Assembly (NCBI GenBank): GCA_002749535.1
Contig: MZZL01000134.1
Location: 124,001 to 188,000 of the forward strand
DNA length: 64,000 nt
Origin: Apophysomyces variabilis
Lineage: Eukaryota; Mucoromycota; Mucoromycetes; Mucorales; Mucoraceae
Direction: 5' to 3'
Below, piece after piece: positions 1 to 11,947 of the stretch (positions within the stretch are counted from its first letter, which is position 1; every line of letters begins with the position of its first letter). A model generated the notes under the pieces. The model did not search any database, was not told the origin of the DNA, and saw nothing but the letters and a program-made list of their open reading frames with translations. The translations under genes were made by a program, and so were the position numbers.

Positions 1-1315
1 ATCTCCTGACAGTTCCCAGAACATGGCGCCACCTAATTGCATTTGTTTGATATAGTCGCATTTGGCCTGGACAATAGGTGGGCTATCGTAGGTGACCATC
101 TCTCGTAAAGACGGATCGTAGGACCACGCGGCCATCTTTTGCCAATCGTGATGCTCCACAGCTCCTGGTCTAGGAAGAGCTTTGTAGTCATACATTCCTT
201 TTTCCCATGAACCCTCCGGCATGCCATTGTAGGGTCTTCCCGGTCCATCCGTATTCGAAAAAGCTCGACCATATGCAGGCAAACCTAACACCAGTTTATG
301 CGGAGGCACTGATTGCATGTAATGCTGAACTGCTTGATGAACATGGAGTCCCTCTCCGTGGAGAGCCGATTGATGGCCCGCATGAGCATCCCAGGAACCA
401 GCAAAGTCATAAGCCATGAGATAAAATAAGTCGATGTAGGGCTCCATTTCACGAAGACGCAACGTCTTGTAATGACTAGGGCCGCATGGGACAGCGACGG
501 TCAATAAAAGACGTGGTTGGTTGGTCTGCTGTAATCGTTGCTGGTATTTATCCAAGGCAATGCGAACTTCATAGATGAGATGAACGTAAAAGAAGGCTTC
601 TCGATCATCCTTTGGAAATTCCCAGTCAATATCTAATAGCCTACTGGTTCAGCTGCCATCCCGCTGTCTGAGCGTAGTATGTTACCAATGCCGTCCAAGC
701 CCAGGTCAGCGACATGCTGTACAGCCGTCTCGACAAATTTTGCACGTTTAGCAGGATCGGATGCTACCTCAGCAAAGTTGGTTGACCATGTCCATCCTCC
801 AATACTTAATGAAACTTTGAGATGTCGATGCCGTTGTTTGAGAAGATACAACTGTTTGAAGTTTCCATACAGGTTGTTTCCTTGTTCATTCCAGCTATCA
901 GCCTGTTGATTGACCGTTTGCTCTATTGCTCAAAAGTTGAGCATGTTCGTTTTTGCTCTTCTTTTCATTTTTACCTGGCGGGAAGTGCTTATCCTTGTCA
1001 GCCCAGACATCCTAATATTTTGAAAAAAAAACCGTTGTTCAGTCTATGGACACATACTGAATACACACAAAGCTCTCCTACCCCAAGTACAACGGACCCG
1101 TCCGATTCGCAACGTGCAAAAGCATAGAGTATATGGGTTAACTGATGAGCAGACGCGGCCAAGTCGATCACGTTGTAATTTCGCGCGTATATACTCCTGC
1201 ATTCAGCCAAGCTTTATTTTTAGCAACCACAGGTTGAGAATGGACATTGAACGCACCAATTGGTAAAATAACCTGCGATCACTTTGCCATTCGTTGCTGG
1301 AGGAGGTTGCATCAT
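1..1315 (-). CDS. GH18 chitinase, C-terminus cut by window edge
   Basis: Hydrolyses beta-1,4 linkages in chitin, presumably for wall remodelling. I read five exons: 1315-1257, 1196-1082, 1011-975, 922-686 and 632 to the window edge; all phases close. The spliced product starts [20 protein letters not shown], followed by the strand-1 motif YARNYNVID. The substrate-binding motif [12 protein letters not shown] lies in exon 4. The catalytic DGIDIDWE motif (DxxDxDxE) is intact and is created exactly across the 685-633 intron. Later come MAYDFAG and, at the edge, [11 protein letters not shown], both typical of GH18. No signal peptide is visible at this ATG: the in-frame upstream codons are open for about 25 codons and then hit a stop, so an extra 5' exon carrying a secretion signal remains possible. 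The missing end should hold the last strand of the barrel. Identity is certain, the N-terminus is not. Confidence 0.9.
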
Positions 1316-2377
1316 GGTGGGTGTATAACTAATGAACGACGAGAGCCAAGAATACAGTACAATTTCAGTCCGCCAAGGACGGGCCCTGGAGCTGCATCAC
1401 ACTAAAATTTCCATGTCCAATTAATTATGCAGCAATCAGGACCCTGAGCACTCCACATGCAGTGCTTTCAATTTCATAATACCATGATAGACCTCTCTCC
1501 CTCCATGATGAAGTTATAAATACCATACATCCCCTCAGAATCCACCAAGTTTGGATAATCCAAGTATGTATATAAAATAAAGACCTTGTTGAATTTATCA
1601 CCGTTTCCTTTGAGTTATTTAACCAGCTTTTCTAAACTAAGCAGTCGAAAGATAACGTAAATGGAAGGATACGTAAGTCTTTCCCGGCATAACGTAAACT
1701 GGTTAGCGTGGCATAGTAGGAAGTTACACGTAAGATGGCGGGCGGGAAGAAAAAGCCGTAAAGACACTAATCGTTTTCCTTCACCCAGAATGATAGCGCG
1801 CAGTAACATAAAGTGTATGATTTGCTTGTTTAACATATAACTACAGCAAGGACTCCGTTGGTGTTGTTGGGAAACGGTAACGTACGAAAGAGTCTCGGCT
1901 AAATTTCTCCGCAGTCCCATGCTAAAACTTGCGAAAAAGTCAACCAATGAGCCCTTTGGATCGTAGGTATGAAACTACGTTAGATATACGGTTCTACTAG
2001 CTTTGTATCACGATAGAAACGAAAGGCGGTAATAGCATTTCAATCTTAATTTCTTTCCGGTCCGAGCCCATTTGCCAAGGACGCATGTTAAGGCAAAATG
2101 CTCGCTTGCGGGAAAAGCATACATCCGTTAGACACGCTTTGAATCCTCAAAAAGTCGGTTTAGGAAAATGGATTAGCAAATCATAGCTCCTTTTTTAGCA
2201 TTACTTAATGATGAACAAGTCGACAGTAGCTCATACAGACAATTCAGTCTTCGGGAATAATACTGCCGGTTCATGCAGAGCGACCTTAAGATTGGTCCTC
2301 TATGATTCCGTGCAAAACTATAAAATGAATGCATTTCCTCGTAGCATATCGTCGCCGTTTTATCGTCCGTCTTCATT
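1316..2377. other. Intergenic, divergent promoters
   Basis: About 1.06 kb between the divergent chitinase and dehydrogenase genes. It holds short open frames (one of 110 codons on the minus strand, 1615-1947) with no recognisable domain or splice pattern. I see no RNA gene or repeat. Confidence 0.5.
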
Positions 2378-3224
2378 ATGGTCTATCTTATTACTGGTGC
2401 GTCACGAGGTCTCGGTCTCGAATTTGTCAAACAACTTTCTGCTCGAGGAGACATAGTCATTGCTGCTGCGCGTAACCCTGATCGTGCGGATGCACTCCAG
2501 GCGCTTGCCAAGGAAAACAGTAATGTGCACATCATCGCATTGGATACAGTCAACAGAGAATCTATCCAGGTAAAGTTGGCTGTTTTATCCAGTCTGTTTA
2601 CCTAACGACCGGATAACAGGCTGCCGTCAAGGAAGTTGATCGTATTGCTCCCAACGGTTTGGACGTGCTCATTAATAACGCCGGTATCTCTGGTAACTTA
2701 CCCAATGCAACCGTTCTAGACACGTAAGTGGACTTGGCAAAAGTAAAAGAAACGACAAGGAAGGCTGTGGAAAATTTGTTCGGTTGACACTGTTGATTAG
2801 ACCTGGCCAGGAGTACCTCGATGTCTTTGAGACAAATGTGGTCGGTACTTCAAATGTAACTCAAGCATTCCTACCCGCCCTTCGCAAAAGGGAGACACGC
2901 AAGATCATCAATATTTCGTCCCGTATTGGATCGATTGGCATTTTGCATTCTGCGCCTGATCCTCTACAAGGTCTTAACACAGCCTATCGGGTATCCAAAG
3001 CGGCTGAAAACATGCTATCGGTTTCCTGGTCAAAAGCCCTAAAGAAGGAAGGCTTCACCGTTGTTCCGATCCATCCTGGCTGGGTACAGACGGATATGGG
3101 TGGTAAATATGCTCCTCTTACACCTCAAGAGTCCATTAGTAGCATTTTGCAGTACATTGAAACGTTGACGCCCGAATACAGTGGGGTTTATGTTGACTAT
3201 AAAGGACTTCCCTTGTCATTATAG
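2378..3224 (+). CDS. Short-chain dehydrogenase/reductase, sniffer/C-factor-like
   Basis: A 239-residue NAD(P)-dependent oxidoreductase from three exons: 2378-2569, 2620-2723 and 2801-3224. The N-terminus starts directly with the Rossmann motif TGASRGLG (TGxxxGxG). LINNAG is the NNAG motif in exon 2. INISSRIGS carries the catalytic Ser region, and the active-site pair is YRVSK (YxxxK) in exon 3. PGWVQTDMGG is the post-catalytic loop seen in carbonyl-reductase-like SDRs of the sniffer/C-factor group. Length fits a classical SDR without targeting signals, so it is likely cytosolic. The substrate cannot be read from sequence. It runs towards HSP90, and the two stop codons are only about 280 bp apart. 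Confidence 0.88.
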
Positions 3225-3501
3225 CCCATGATATTTCATTTCTAGTATAAACGTAATTCATACCGCGAATAAACTTAAAATTTTGAAAAGATATGGATAG
3301 TCTTTTGTTGTTTTTAACCAAAATCACAACGGGATTTTATTGAATTCTGTCAAAATAGAGGAAAATGATAAAGGACTGTTCTCGTCCATAAAATCGAAAC
3401 TAAATATATACAATCTACACACAATAGAACGAGAAGAAGGAAAACAAAGAGAAATTGGGGGAAAGGAAATTTGAACAAGTCGGCTATCATAATGCATACG
3501 C

Positions 3502-5746
3502 TTAGTCAACTTCTTCCATCTTAGAAGCCTCGACTGCTTCTTCGGTGGGTGCGGCAGCATCAGCGGCAGTAGCTGGTTCTTCAGCAACTTGCTCATCCTC
3601 ATCAATGCTCAAACCGAGCGCAACCATGCGGTGAATGCGGTTAGCAAACGAGTTGGGTTCCTCCAAAGAGAAACCGGAGGTCAACAAGGCTGTTTCGTAC
3701 AACAGTGTAGTGAGGTCTTTGACAGTACGGTCATTGGCGTCAGCAGCAATCTTGTCTTTCAGCGTCTTGATAATAGCATGATTAGGGTTCAACTCCAACG
3801 TCTTCTTGGAGGCCATGTAAGCGGACATGGAGCTGTCACGGAGCGCCTGCGCCTTCATGATGCGTTCCATGTTTGCGGACCAGCCGAATTGACCGGTGGT
3901 AAGAACGCAAGGAGAATCGGTCAGCTTGTTCGACACCACCACTTTCTCCACCTTGTCACCCAAGAACTCCTTGACAGCTTTGCACAAGTCTTCGAATTTC
4001 TTCTCTTCTTCCTCACGAGCCTTCTTCTCTTCTTCATCTTCTTCAATTTCAACCCCTTCCTTGGTAATGCAGACCAACTTTTTGCCATCGTATTCTTTCA
4101 ATTGGCTAGTTGAGTATTCATCAATAGGATCTGTCATCAACAAGACTTCAGTGCCTCTCTTCTTGAAACCTTCGAGGAAGGGGGAGTTCTCAATAGCAGC
4201 ACGGGATTCACCAGTGATGTAGTAAATGTTCTTTTGCTTCTCAGGCATACGGGTAACATAATCCTTGAGCGAGGTCATCTCGTCACCAGACTTGGTAGAG
4301 TAGTAGCGCAAGAGTTCTGCCAACTTCTGGCGGTTCTGGGAGTCTTCGTGGATACCTAGCTTGAGGTTCTTGGAAAAGGCTTCGTAGAACTTGTCGAAGC
4401 TCTCCTTGTCTTCTGCGATCTCGGAGAACATCTCCAGACATTTCTTGACCAAGTTCTTGCGGATGACCTTCAAGATCTTGTTCTGCTGAAGCATTTCACG
4501 AGAAATGTTCAAAGGCAAGTCTTCAGAATCAACAACACCCTTGACGAAGTTGAGCCACTCGGGAATCAAATCCTCACAGTCGTCCATGATGAAAACACGG
4601 CGCACATATAGCTTGATGTTGTTACGCTTCTTCTTCGTCTCAAACAAGTCGAAAGGAGCACGCTTGGGAACAAACAGGATAGCACGGAACTCGAGCTGAC
4701 CTTCAACAGAAAAGTGCTTGACCGCCAAGTGATCTTCCCAGTCGTTGGTAAGAGCCTTATAGAACTGACCATACTCTTCGGGCTTGATGTCCTCCGGATT
4801 ACGAGTCCATAGAGGCTTTGTCTTGTTCAGTTCCTCGGTGTCAGTAGTCTTTTCCTTAATTTTCTTCTTCTTCTTCTCCTTCTTGTCTTCCTCATCGTCA
4901 ATTTCTTCAATCTTAGGCTTCTCTTCATCCTCCTTGACTTCTTCAGCTTCATCATCAGATACTTCCTTCTCCACTTCCTTTTCCACCACAAGCTGGATGG
5001 GGTACGAAATGAATTCGGAATGTTTCTTGACAATGTCCTTAATACGTCTCTCTTCCAAGTACTCCAACTACAATTGACGGAAGACATATGCGATTAATCT
5101 CAGTGTAACAATAGGCAGCTGCTTTAGAATTTACCTGATCTTCCTTCAAGAACAGACGCATTTCTGTACCACGTCCAAGAGAGGGGTTGACCTCATCGCG
5201 AGTAATGGTGAATGATCCGCCAGCAGCTGATTCCCAAATGTACTGTTCGTCATCATTGTGCTTGGTGATGACTTGAACCTTGTCAGCAACCAAGTAGGCC
5301 GAGTAGAAACCCACACCGAATTGACCAATCATGGAGATATCAGCTCCGGAAGAGAGAGCTTCCATGAAAGCCTTGGTTCCAGACTTGGCAATGGTACCCA
5401 AGTTGTTGACCAGGTCGGCCTTTGTCATGCCGATACCAGAATCACGGATGGACAAGATATTGTTTTCCTTGTCAGGGATAATCCGGACGAATAGATCCTT
5501 TTCAGAGTCCAAAACCGATGGATCCGTCAAGGACTGATAACGAATCTTATCCAAAGCATCCGAGGAATTGGAAATCAGTTCACGCAAGAAAATTTCCTGA
5601 TAGAAAAAGAATTCTGATGTTAGTTTTCATTGTCTTTTGAGGATCTATAAATCATTTACCTTATTGGAATAGAAGGTGTTGATGATCAAACTCATCAACT
5701 GAGAGATCTCAGCTTGGAATGAAAAGGTCTCAGTTTCGGCGGTCAT
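3502..5746 (-). CDS. HSP90: Cytosolic heat shock protein HSP90
   Basis: ATP-dependent chaperone for kinases, transcription factors and other clients. Three exons (5746-5660, 5596-5135, 5067-3502) give 704 residues, the usual length. The N-terminal ATPase shows [19 protein letters not shown], the RDSGIGMT loop and [16 protein letters not shown] long acidic, Lys/Glu-rich linker follows at about residues 215-260. The middle domain contains [10 protein letters not shown] and the protein ends in MEEVD, the docking site for TPR co-chaperones, which marks the cytosolic form. Sequence just upstream of the ATG looks like a splice acceptor (polypyrimidine then CAG), suggesting a 5'-UTR intron. A heat-shock element and TATA-like box lie upstream. 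No defect is seen. Confidence 0.97.
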
Positions 5747-5822
5747 ATTCAGCAATAGGTTCTTCTTTCTGAAAAATGAAAAAGAAACGTTGAGAAGAAG
5801 TATGTATGCACTTTGGCACTTC

Positions 5823-5830
5823 TATTTAAA
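5823..5830 (-). promoter_or_regulatory. TATA-like box of HSP90
   Basis: TTTAAATA on the minus strand, 77 bases upstream of the HSP90 ATG. It lies between the heat-shock element and the coding start, as expected for a TATA element. Confidence 0.4.
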
Positions 5831-5907
5831 CATGTCTGAAATACAGTCCGCTATCCACTTAAATCCTGTTATTTTAACCGCAGCAGCAGATATGCGAGTC
5901 ACAATGG

Positions 5908-5942
5908 TTCTCGCAACTTCGACAAGCTTCAAGCAGTTCGAA
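5908..5942 (-). promoter_or_regulatory. Heat-shock element upstream of HSP90
   Basis: Three TTC units start at 5908, 5918 and 5928, exactly 10 bp apart. Weaker inverted units (GCA, CAA, GCA) fall at the 5-bp half steps, and a TTCGAA lies at 5937-5942. This is the gapped/step arrangement bound by Hsf1 trimers. It lies about 160-195 bp upstream of the HSP90 ATG. Binding is inferred from spacing only. Confidence 0.6.
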
Positions 5943-6528
5943 AGGGTTTTCACCAATGGCGGGGAATTAACCCTAATCTGTTTAAATCCAATCATCTGAT
6001 TGGTAGATAGATGATAGACCTGCGATCGCTCAAAAGAAAAAAAACAGTGCGCTAACCGGATTGGTTCGTCATCTGTGCTGCACTAGAATCATATCTGGTA
6101 TGCTGAAGCAAGATCTGTTGAAGAGCAGGGAATTGACCCTCTCATGTTGAAAAAGTAAAATAAACTGTTTCAGAAAAGATCCTAGGAGAGACCAAGCTAA
6201 AATTGCAGGCGGCATAAAGTAACCACCTTTATACTGTATAAACTGACCAACATTTTTGTCCATATGGCGATCTTTTAGTTGTCCAGTAGATAAACATACC
6301 GTATAGCTGTGCACAATGCGGATGATGATGGAAAGGAATCCCCAGAACTCCCGTCTGCATGCAATGCTATTCCTCGCTGCATGGTTTATTTAATGTCGAA
6401 ACTTTTTGACAATTGGAAAAGTTTCTGATTGAAAAAATGCATAAAACGATCAATACATAAAAGTACCAGTTAATGAACGGCAATTCCCCTGTTTCTTTTT
6501 TACTATTTTCTATCACCTCACATCTGCG
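5943..6528. other. Intergenic between HSP90 and MDR copy A
   Basis: Divergent intergenic stretch of about 590 bp. Beyond a TATA-like ACATAAAAG about 70 bp before the MDR gene I see no distinct element. Confidence 0.4.
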
Positions 6529-7889
6529 ATGGCCGCAATTGTCCTTTCTAAGAAAACGAAGCTTGGCTCAGACTTCAAGTTTGGTTTAGAACTCCAACAA
6601 AAGCCTGTACAAAAACCAAAGGCAACCCAATCCCTCGTGAAAATCCTGGCTACGGCTCTGAATCACCGGTATCTATTGAACATGAGCGGGGAAAAGAGCG
6701 ATACTGAAAGTATATATGTGCGGCAGAGATATCTGGATTATGAAGGACATGTACCAGGGTATTAAACTTGGTTCGGTCCTTGGTGCCGATGCAGTGGGCG
6801 TCGTCGTCGAAAATGGGCCTACAGCAGCAATTGACGTTGGTCAACGTGTCCTAATAAACCCTGGACAAGGCTGGGAATCAGATGCCCGTGGGCCTGAAGG
6901 GCAGTTTAGCATTCTAGGTCTGCTTCCTTGTGTAGGCAAGTCCTCGGTCGAGACTACCTATACGTTGACTCACTCAGGAAAGGAACATCAGGTACATTAA
7001 CCGAGTCTGTGACGGTAGACAGCAAGGAATTGGTGCAATGTCCAGATCACTTATCAAATGCTGAAGCTGCCGCCCTACCATTAGCTGGACTCACCGCTTT
7101 TCGGTAAGTCATACCATAAGAAGCCTCTCTCAGGTAATGGCGGCCGTGTGGTCTAAACCAACCACAATCGAATCAATAGAGCTGTTTTCACAAAAGCTCA
7201 GGTTAAGAAAGGAGATCATGTCCTTATCACTGGTATTGGTGGTGGGGTAGCAATAATAGCACTTCAATTTGCTGTCGCTGCCGGAGCACATGTCTATGTG
7301 ACATCTTCCAGTCCAGAGAAGATCCAACGTGCAGTCGATCTTGGAGCAAAAGGAGGAGTCAATTACAAGGACGGTAACTGTCAGAACTACATTACCGCCG
7401 AGATAAGACGTCCTTTATTAAAGCAATGATTAAACTAGAGAATTGTATTGCCCAACTGAAAAAACTTCTGGGAGGCAACTTACTGTCAGCTATTGTCGAT
7501 GGGGCTGGGGGTCCTCTTTATTCGGAATATCCCGAAGTGTTACGAGCTGGTGGCATGATTATTAATTATGGACAGACAGGAAGCGCTGAAGGCGTTATTT
7601 ACACCATGGATCATGTGAAGAACAACATTGAATTACGTGGATCTACAATGGGTTCTCGCAGAGAGTTTCAAGAGATGGTGGCGTTTGTTAAAGAGCATAA
7701 GATCACGCCAGTTGTATCTCAGGTTTGGCAAGGACTAAATGAAACCACCGTCTATGAAGCTCTCGAAGTAATGAAGTGAGTAGCTATTTTGTGCAACGCT
7801 AACACTATGTAACTAATGGCGTCCTTGACAACTTTGCTTTCAATAGCCGAAGTGAACAATTCGGAAAATTGGTCATTAAGGTCGACTAG
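6529..7889 (+). CDS. YogA-like MDR oxidoreductase, copy A
   Basis: Medium-chain dehydrogenase/reductase of the quinone-reductase/YogA type, 344 residues from six exons: 6529-6668, 6727-6935, 6992-7103, 7180-7373, 7439-7775 and 7847-7889. The GroES-like half shows ALNHRDIWIMK and GADAVGVV. The hinge contains [13 protein letters not shown]. The NADPH-binding motif is TGIGGGVA, followed by VTSSSPEKI. No structural zinc Cys cluster is seen, as expected for zeta-crystallin-like members. Intron 2 (6936-6991) begins with GC rather than GT (AG|GCAAGT), and the same non-canonical intron sits at the same place in copy B. All six exons match the neighbour in phase, so this is a tandem duplication. The physiological substrate is unknown; a role in reducing quinones or reactive carbonyls is inferred from the family. 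Confidence 0.88.
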
Positions 7890-9054
7890 AGTTCTGCCTA
7901 ACAAGTACTTTTAAGCAACCGCTGTGATCCTTACTTAGAATCATGGTAGATGCTCAGAAATGGTCCATATCTATAATATAGCTCTTTGGTACATTAGAAT
8001 AAAATCTTCCACTTTGGTTATGATACACGTACACTTCCCCTTATTAGGGCTGGGGAATTGCTCCTTTTTATCCATAAAAACGGATGATACTTCAATTTCG
8101 ATGCCCCGTTTAGACGTTCTGCAGATGAAAGAAAGAAAGAAAGCTATGGACAGTTAGCTTGTTTTCATCAATAGTTTGACTTTGCAAAAAAAAAAAAAGC
8201 AGCGATTGAACATGGAGAAAGTTGGTAATCAGTGATACTAAACAATATATAGTGCAGTGAGCTCGACTTACAGATGTAGCGAGCTATGGCCACTTTTACA
8301 TTAGCCGTCAAAAAGCCAAATTGAGTGAAAAATAATAGATTTCATATTATCAATATGAAACCGAACATAAAGTGCCCTCACGGTTACAGAGGGGGGGAAA
8401 TGATGCAATTGCACTTAAAACAAACAATAGTTTTAGAGCTCTTTTCTTCCGCATACTATTCTCCGATAGAAACCTAATATACACTGACCCGTATTTGTGC
8501 TCCGATCGCCACAGCAGCCATCGCTTCGAAGAGAACATGGGGATAGCCTGACGGGTATCGGGTTTTTTCCTAATGCTTTACATCCGTGTCATACGCAGAT
8601 CCAGTCTTACTCAGCCCGAATATCCCTTGTGAAATTCTGTTGCTATGAAGATAAGCCCCAGAGAAAAGTGGTTGACGTGCTTTTGAGGGATACAACGGAA
8701 AAGTTGTACCACACCATAATAAGCAGGTTGGCATCAAATGGATTAGTAATACATCCTATTGCATAACAGCGAGATCAACTTGCATGATATAGTAAGTAGC
8801 ACTATGCTTCTACATGTACATATTCTAGTACCTTAAAGCCATTGTGTTATTAACCTCCACTTAGTACAAGTTTGCGCCGTGCGAAAGTGTTTTTTCTCCC
8901 GACTGATCTTTGTACAGACAAAGAACAAAGCTACCGAGACTAATTGAGACTCAGTGGATACAAACAGAGCTTGTTTAGTAATCAGAGAAACCTATATAAT
9001 TACTTTGCGGATCAGCTCGTTTTCATATTGCTTGTATAAACTTGTATTGTCGTT
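7890..9054. other. Intergenic between the two MDR copies
   Basis: About 1.16 kb. It carries short unsupported ORFs and an A-run near 8187. The last 80 bp form the promoter of copy B (TATA and a Yap1-type site, listed separately). I see no extra exon copies from the duplication. Confidence 0.5.
8975..9000 (+). promoter_or_regulatory. Yap1-type site and TATA box of MDR copy B
   Basis: TTAGTAA at 8975-8981 is a Yap1/AP-1-like response element (reverse of TTACTAA). A TATATAAT box follows at 8993-9000, about 55 bp before the ATG. Copy A lacks an equivalent TTAGTAA, so the two copies may differ in oxidative-stress response. Function is inferred from motif and position. Confidence 0.45.
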
Positions 9055-10435
9055 ATGTCTGCTATTGTTATTACTGAAACTTCAGGATCTGAAAGCGATT
9101 TCAAATACGATGTCAAACTTGAGAAACATCAAGTGAAGGAGCCAAAAGCCGGAGAGTCTCTGGTAAAAATTCACGCTGCAGCGTTAAACCACCGGTAAGA
9201 ACTTTCTCGAAAAGAAAAGAAAACCTCTGTTCCAATCTCGCTAACATCTGTCTACTTAGCGATATCTGGATTATGAAAGGCCAATACCCAGGCCCGTCAC
9301 CTGTTGGTTCGGTTCTTGCGGCTGATGGTGTTGGAACTGTCGTGAAGAACGGATCTACAGCAGCAGTTGAAGTTGGTCAGCGTGTCCTAATTAATCCTGG
9401 CCATGGCTGGGATTCTGATGAACGTGAACCTGAGCGGGCATTTGGCATTCTGGGTCTGCTTCCCCTACCAGGCAAGGATTCGAAATCTTGCTTATTTGTA
9501 CATAAGACTAACACACATATACTCGTTCAATAATAAATAGGCACATTGGCCGAATCTATCACTATAGAGAGCAAAGAGCTATTTCCTTGCCCAGATCATC
9601 TATCGGATACTGAAGCTGCCGCCTTGCCGCTAGTTGGTCTCACCGCTTTCAGGTAAGTCGTAGGAAAGGCAAAAAAAACCTCTCTCGGGAAATGAGTGGC
9701 ATAGTATCTAAATCGCTCACAATCAAATTCAATAGAGCTGTTTTCACAAAGGCCCAAGTTAAGAAAGGAGATCATGTCCTTGTCACTGGTATTGGTGGTG
9801 GCGTAGCGATAACAGCACTTCAGTTTGCTATTGCCGCTGGCGCACATGTTTATGTGACATCTTCCAGTCCAGAAAAGATTCAAAGGGCAGTCAGTCTTGG
9901 AGCAAAAGGAGGAGTCAGCTATAAGGACGGTAATGTCTGGATCGTACTTTTCCCGGGATCGAATACCCTTTACTTAGAGCTCCGTTTGATTAGAAAACTT
10001 TGTTGCTGAGCTGAAGAAGCTTCTTGGAGACAATTTACTGTCAGCCATCATTGATGGATCTGGAGGCCCTCTGTACCAACAATATCCTGATGTGTTACGA
10101 AATGGTGGTATTATTGTCAACTACGGGCAGACAGCCGGTATAGCTCCCTTCAACAGGACTGCTTTCATTAAAAACATTGAATTGCGTGGATCTACCATGG
10201 GATCAAGGAGAGAATTCCAAGAGATGGTGAAGTTTGTTAAGGATCGTCAGATCAAGCCGATCGTTTCTCAAGTATGGTATGAATTGAGCGAGAAATCAAT
10301 CAAAGAGGCGCTTAAGGTGATGAAGTAAGTCAACACAACAGTGTGCGGTTTGTTGCGGTCTTTAACCTCTTTAACGTTTTCTGTAGTCAAAGCCAGCAAT
10401 TTGGAAAGCTGGTAATTGAGATCAATAATAACTAA
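9055..10435 (+). CDS. YogA-like MDR oxidoreductase, copy B
   Basis: A 345-residue paralogue of copy A with exons 9055-9194, 9260-9471, 9541-9652, 9736-9929, 9994-10324 and 10387-10435. Every intron sits at the same codon and phase as in copy A, including the GC-AG intron 9472-9540 (AG|GCAAGG). Motifs are ALNHRDIWIMKGQYPGPSP, GADG-like [23 protein letters not shown] (NADPH loop) and [15 protein letters not shown] near the C-terminus, which is identical in both copies. The MKGQYPGPSP segment matches the family better than the altered DMYQGIK segment of copy A, so B may be the more conserved member. Substrate unknown. The Yap1-type promoter site suggests redox regulation, as for related yeast quinone reductases. 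Confidence 0.9.
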
Positions 10436-11128
10436 TCCTTTTCCGAAACTATTATGCGGATTGACACTGTATCTAACGAGATCATTGTTCTTATCCATAC
10501 CGAGAGCCAAAGACTAAATAAATGTTACGTCTGAATGATTTGGCAATGGAAACCTACTAAAATAAAAATTAAATCTAATTAACTTGGATACCTAAATGTG
10601 CTTTAGAAGTAACATGTTATACAAGTTATCCGGTCGTAATTTCTATATCGATCATGGAAGCATGTGAGGGTATTTGGTGATGTAATTTCTCTGATTAGAC
10701 AGGGGAAACACGGTCATACCTTTCACATGTCCTGCTACGATCATATCGCATACAGTAACCGCTGTTTTACCCAACATTCTCAGTATTACCTAAATTGGAA
10801 CGTAAGTTGGGGATCATCCCGTGAAAGCGCTAACAACAGACGTCTCCATATGCACCGTACCATGGCAACAAAGAAGGAATGACTTGAATCAAAAACGTTA
10901 CCCTTTCGGAGAATATAAAATACCTGTTTGATTGGCAAAAATTTCCATGCTACGGAACCTACTGATCCAGTGAGGTCAGCTGTAAGCCAAAACAGTATCA
11001 ATGAAATTTTTATTCAAAGCATGCCAAAGACTTGTTTCTATTTCCCTTAAGCTAAAATGGAAGGATGCGGTAATACAAAGTTGTCCCTACTGTACAGGAT
11101 ATAATTAAGTTTATGGAAATAAAAGAGC
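10436..11128. other. Intergenic, convergent genes
   Basis: About 690 bp between MDR copy B and the UbiC-like gene, both ending here. No domain-bearing ORF, RNA gene or repeat is visible. Confidence 0.5.
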
Positions 11129-11947
11129 TCAAAACTCGCTGTCTATCCAGATTGTACCATTGGTGGATTTTCCATGGTATGGTTCAAACAAACCCTCTAT
11201 AAATGTTTCTCGGATATAGCAATCCAATGAATCCGGCACTTTCAGGCTATAATCCCTCCAGAAACTGGCACCTGGCGCGTCTCCATGACGTCCGACGCTG
11301 TGTAACATGAAATCTGGAGTCCGGCGGGTGTGACTAACAGTAAGTAAAAAAAAAAAAAAAACCGCGAACAATAAGCACTCCAAACAAAAAAAGAGTCGGT
11401 ATCTTTTTTTTCCCTTACCCGAATATTTGACCTAGGCCGTATTTATGTTTCTCGATGAGCTCTAATACGTTTTCATCCTTCACATATAACACGGATTCTG
11501 CTTCATAAACAAACTTGTCTGCAAAGTACATGTTGATTTTTCGTTCAAAGCGTTGACCAGTGGGTGTGCTGTTCTGGTTAAGACGACCGTTATCCAATTC
11601 GCTGTCTGGCACTGCCTTATTCATAATGATCTCTACGCGACTAGGGACGTTGTAGTAAGCTGATAAGATGCGTTGGAGGTTCCCTGTCGCTTGTAATAGC
11701 ATGCGTTCCAGGGGTGAGAACTCGGACGGCAACCGCAGGAAAACATTTTTGGATGACACTAAGTTTTTTTTTTCCCTTTGTTCAGTCTCCAACTTTCATA
11801 TTATTAAAAAAAACATGGGTTATAGTTACATTCTTCTGTAAAACGAAACGGAATCACATTGTAATTTTCAGATCCTCTAGGTGCTGGGAGGCCTTTGGTC
11901 ATAGTCACGGCAAATATGGATAAGAGAATGAACGTGCAAAAAAACAT
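11129..11947 (-). CDS. Predicted secreted UbiC/chorismate-lyase-like protein
   Basis: Three exons (11947-11830, 11758-11419, 11333-11129; phases close) give 220 residues. The chosen ATG yields MFFCTFILLSIFAVTM, a good signal peptide, then TKGLPAPRGSENYNVIP. The body carries FSPLERMLLQATGNLQRIL, FERKINMYFA, YEAESVLYV, GLGQIFGH and FWRDYS. The order of these blocks, an L-x-R-hydrophobic start with an aromatic Arg strand and an AeS strand, resembles the UbiC/DUF98 fold, which in bacteria splits chorismate into 4-hydroxybenzoate and pyruvate. Similarity is at motif level only, so catalytic activity is not assumed. An exported member of this fold is unusual because chorismate is cytosolic. Without the first intron a start inside the K-rich stretch would give an unsecreted protein, but no ATG exists there. 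Confidence 0.55.

Noticed and set aside
1615..1947. 110-codon minus-strand frame between chitinase and dehydrogenase
   Set aside because: No recognisable motif; likely chance in intergenic DNA.
3589..4113. 174-codon frame antisense to HSP90
   Set aside because: Shadow of a strongly conserved coding region on the other strand.
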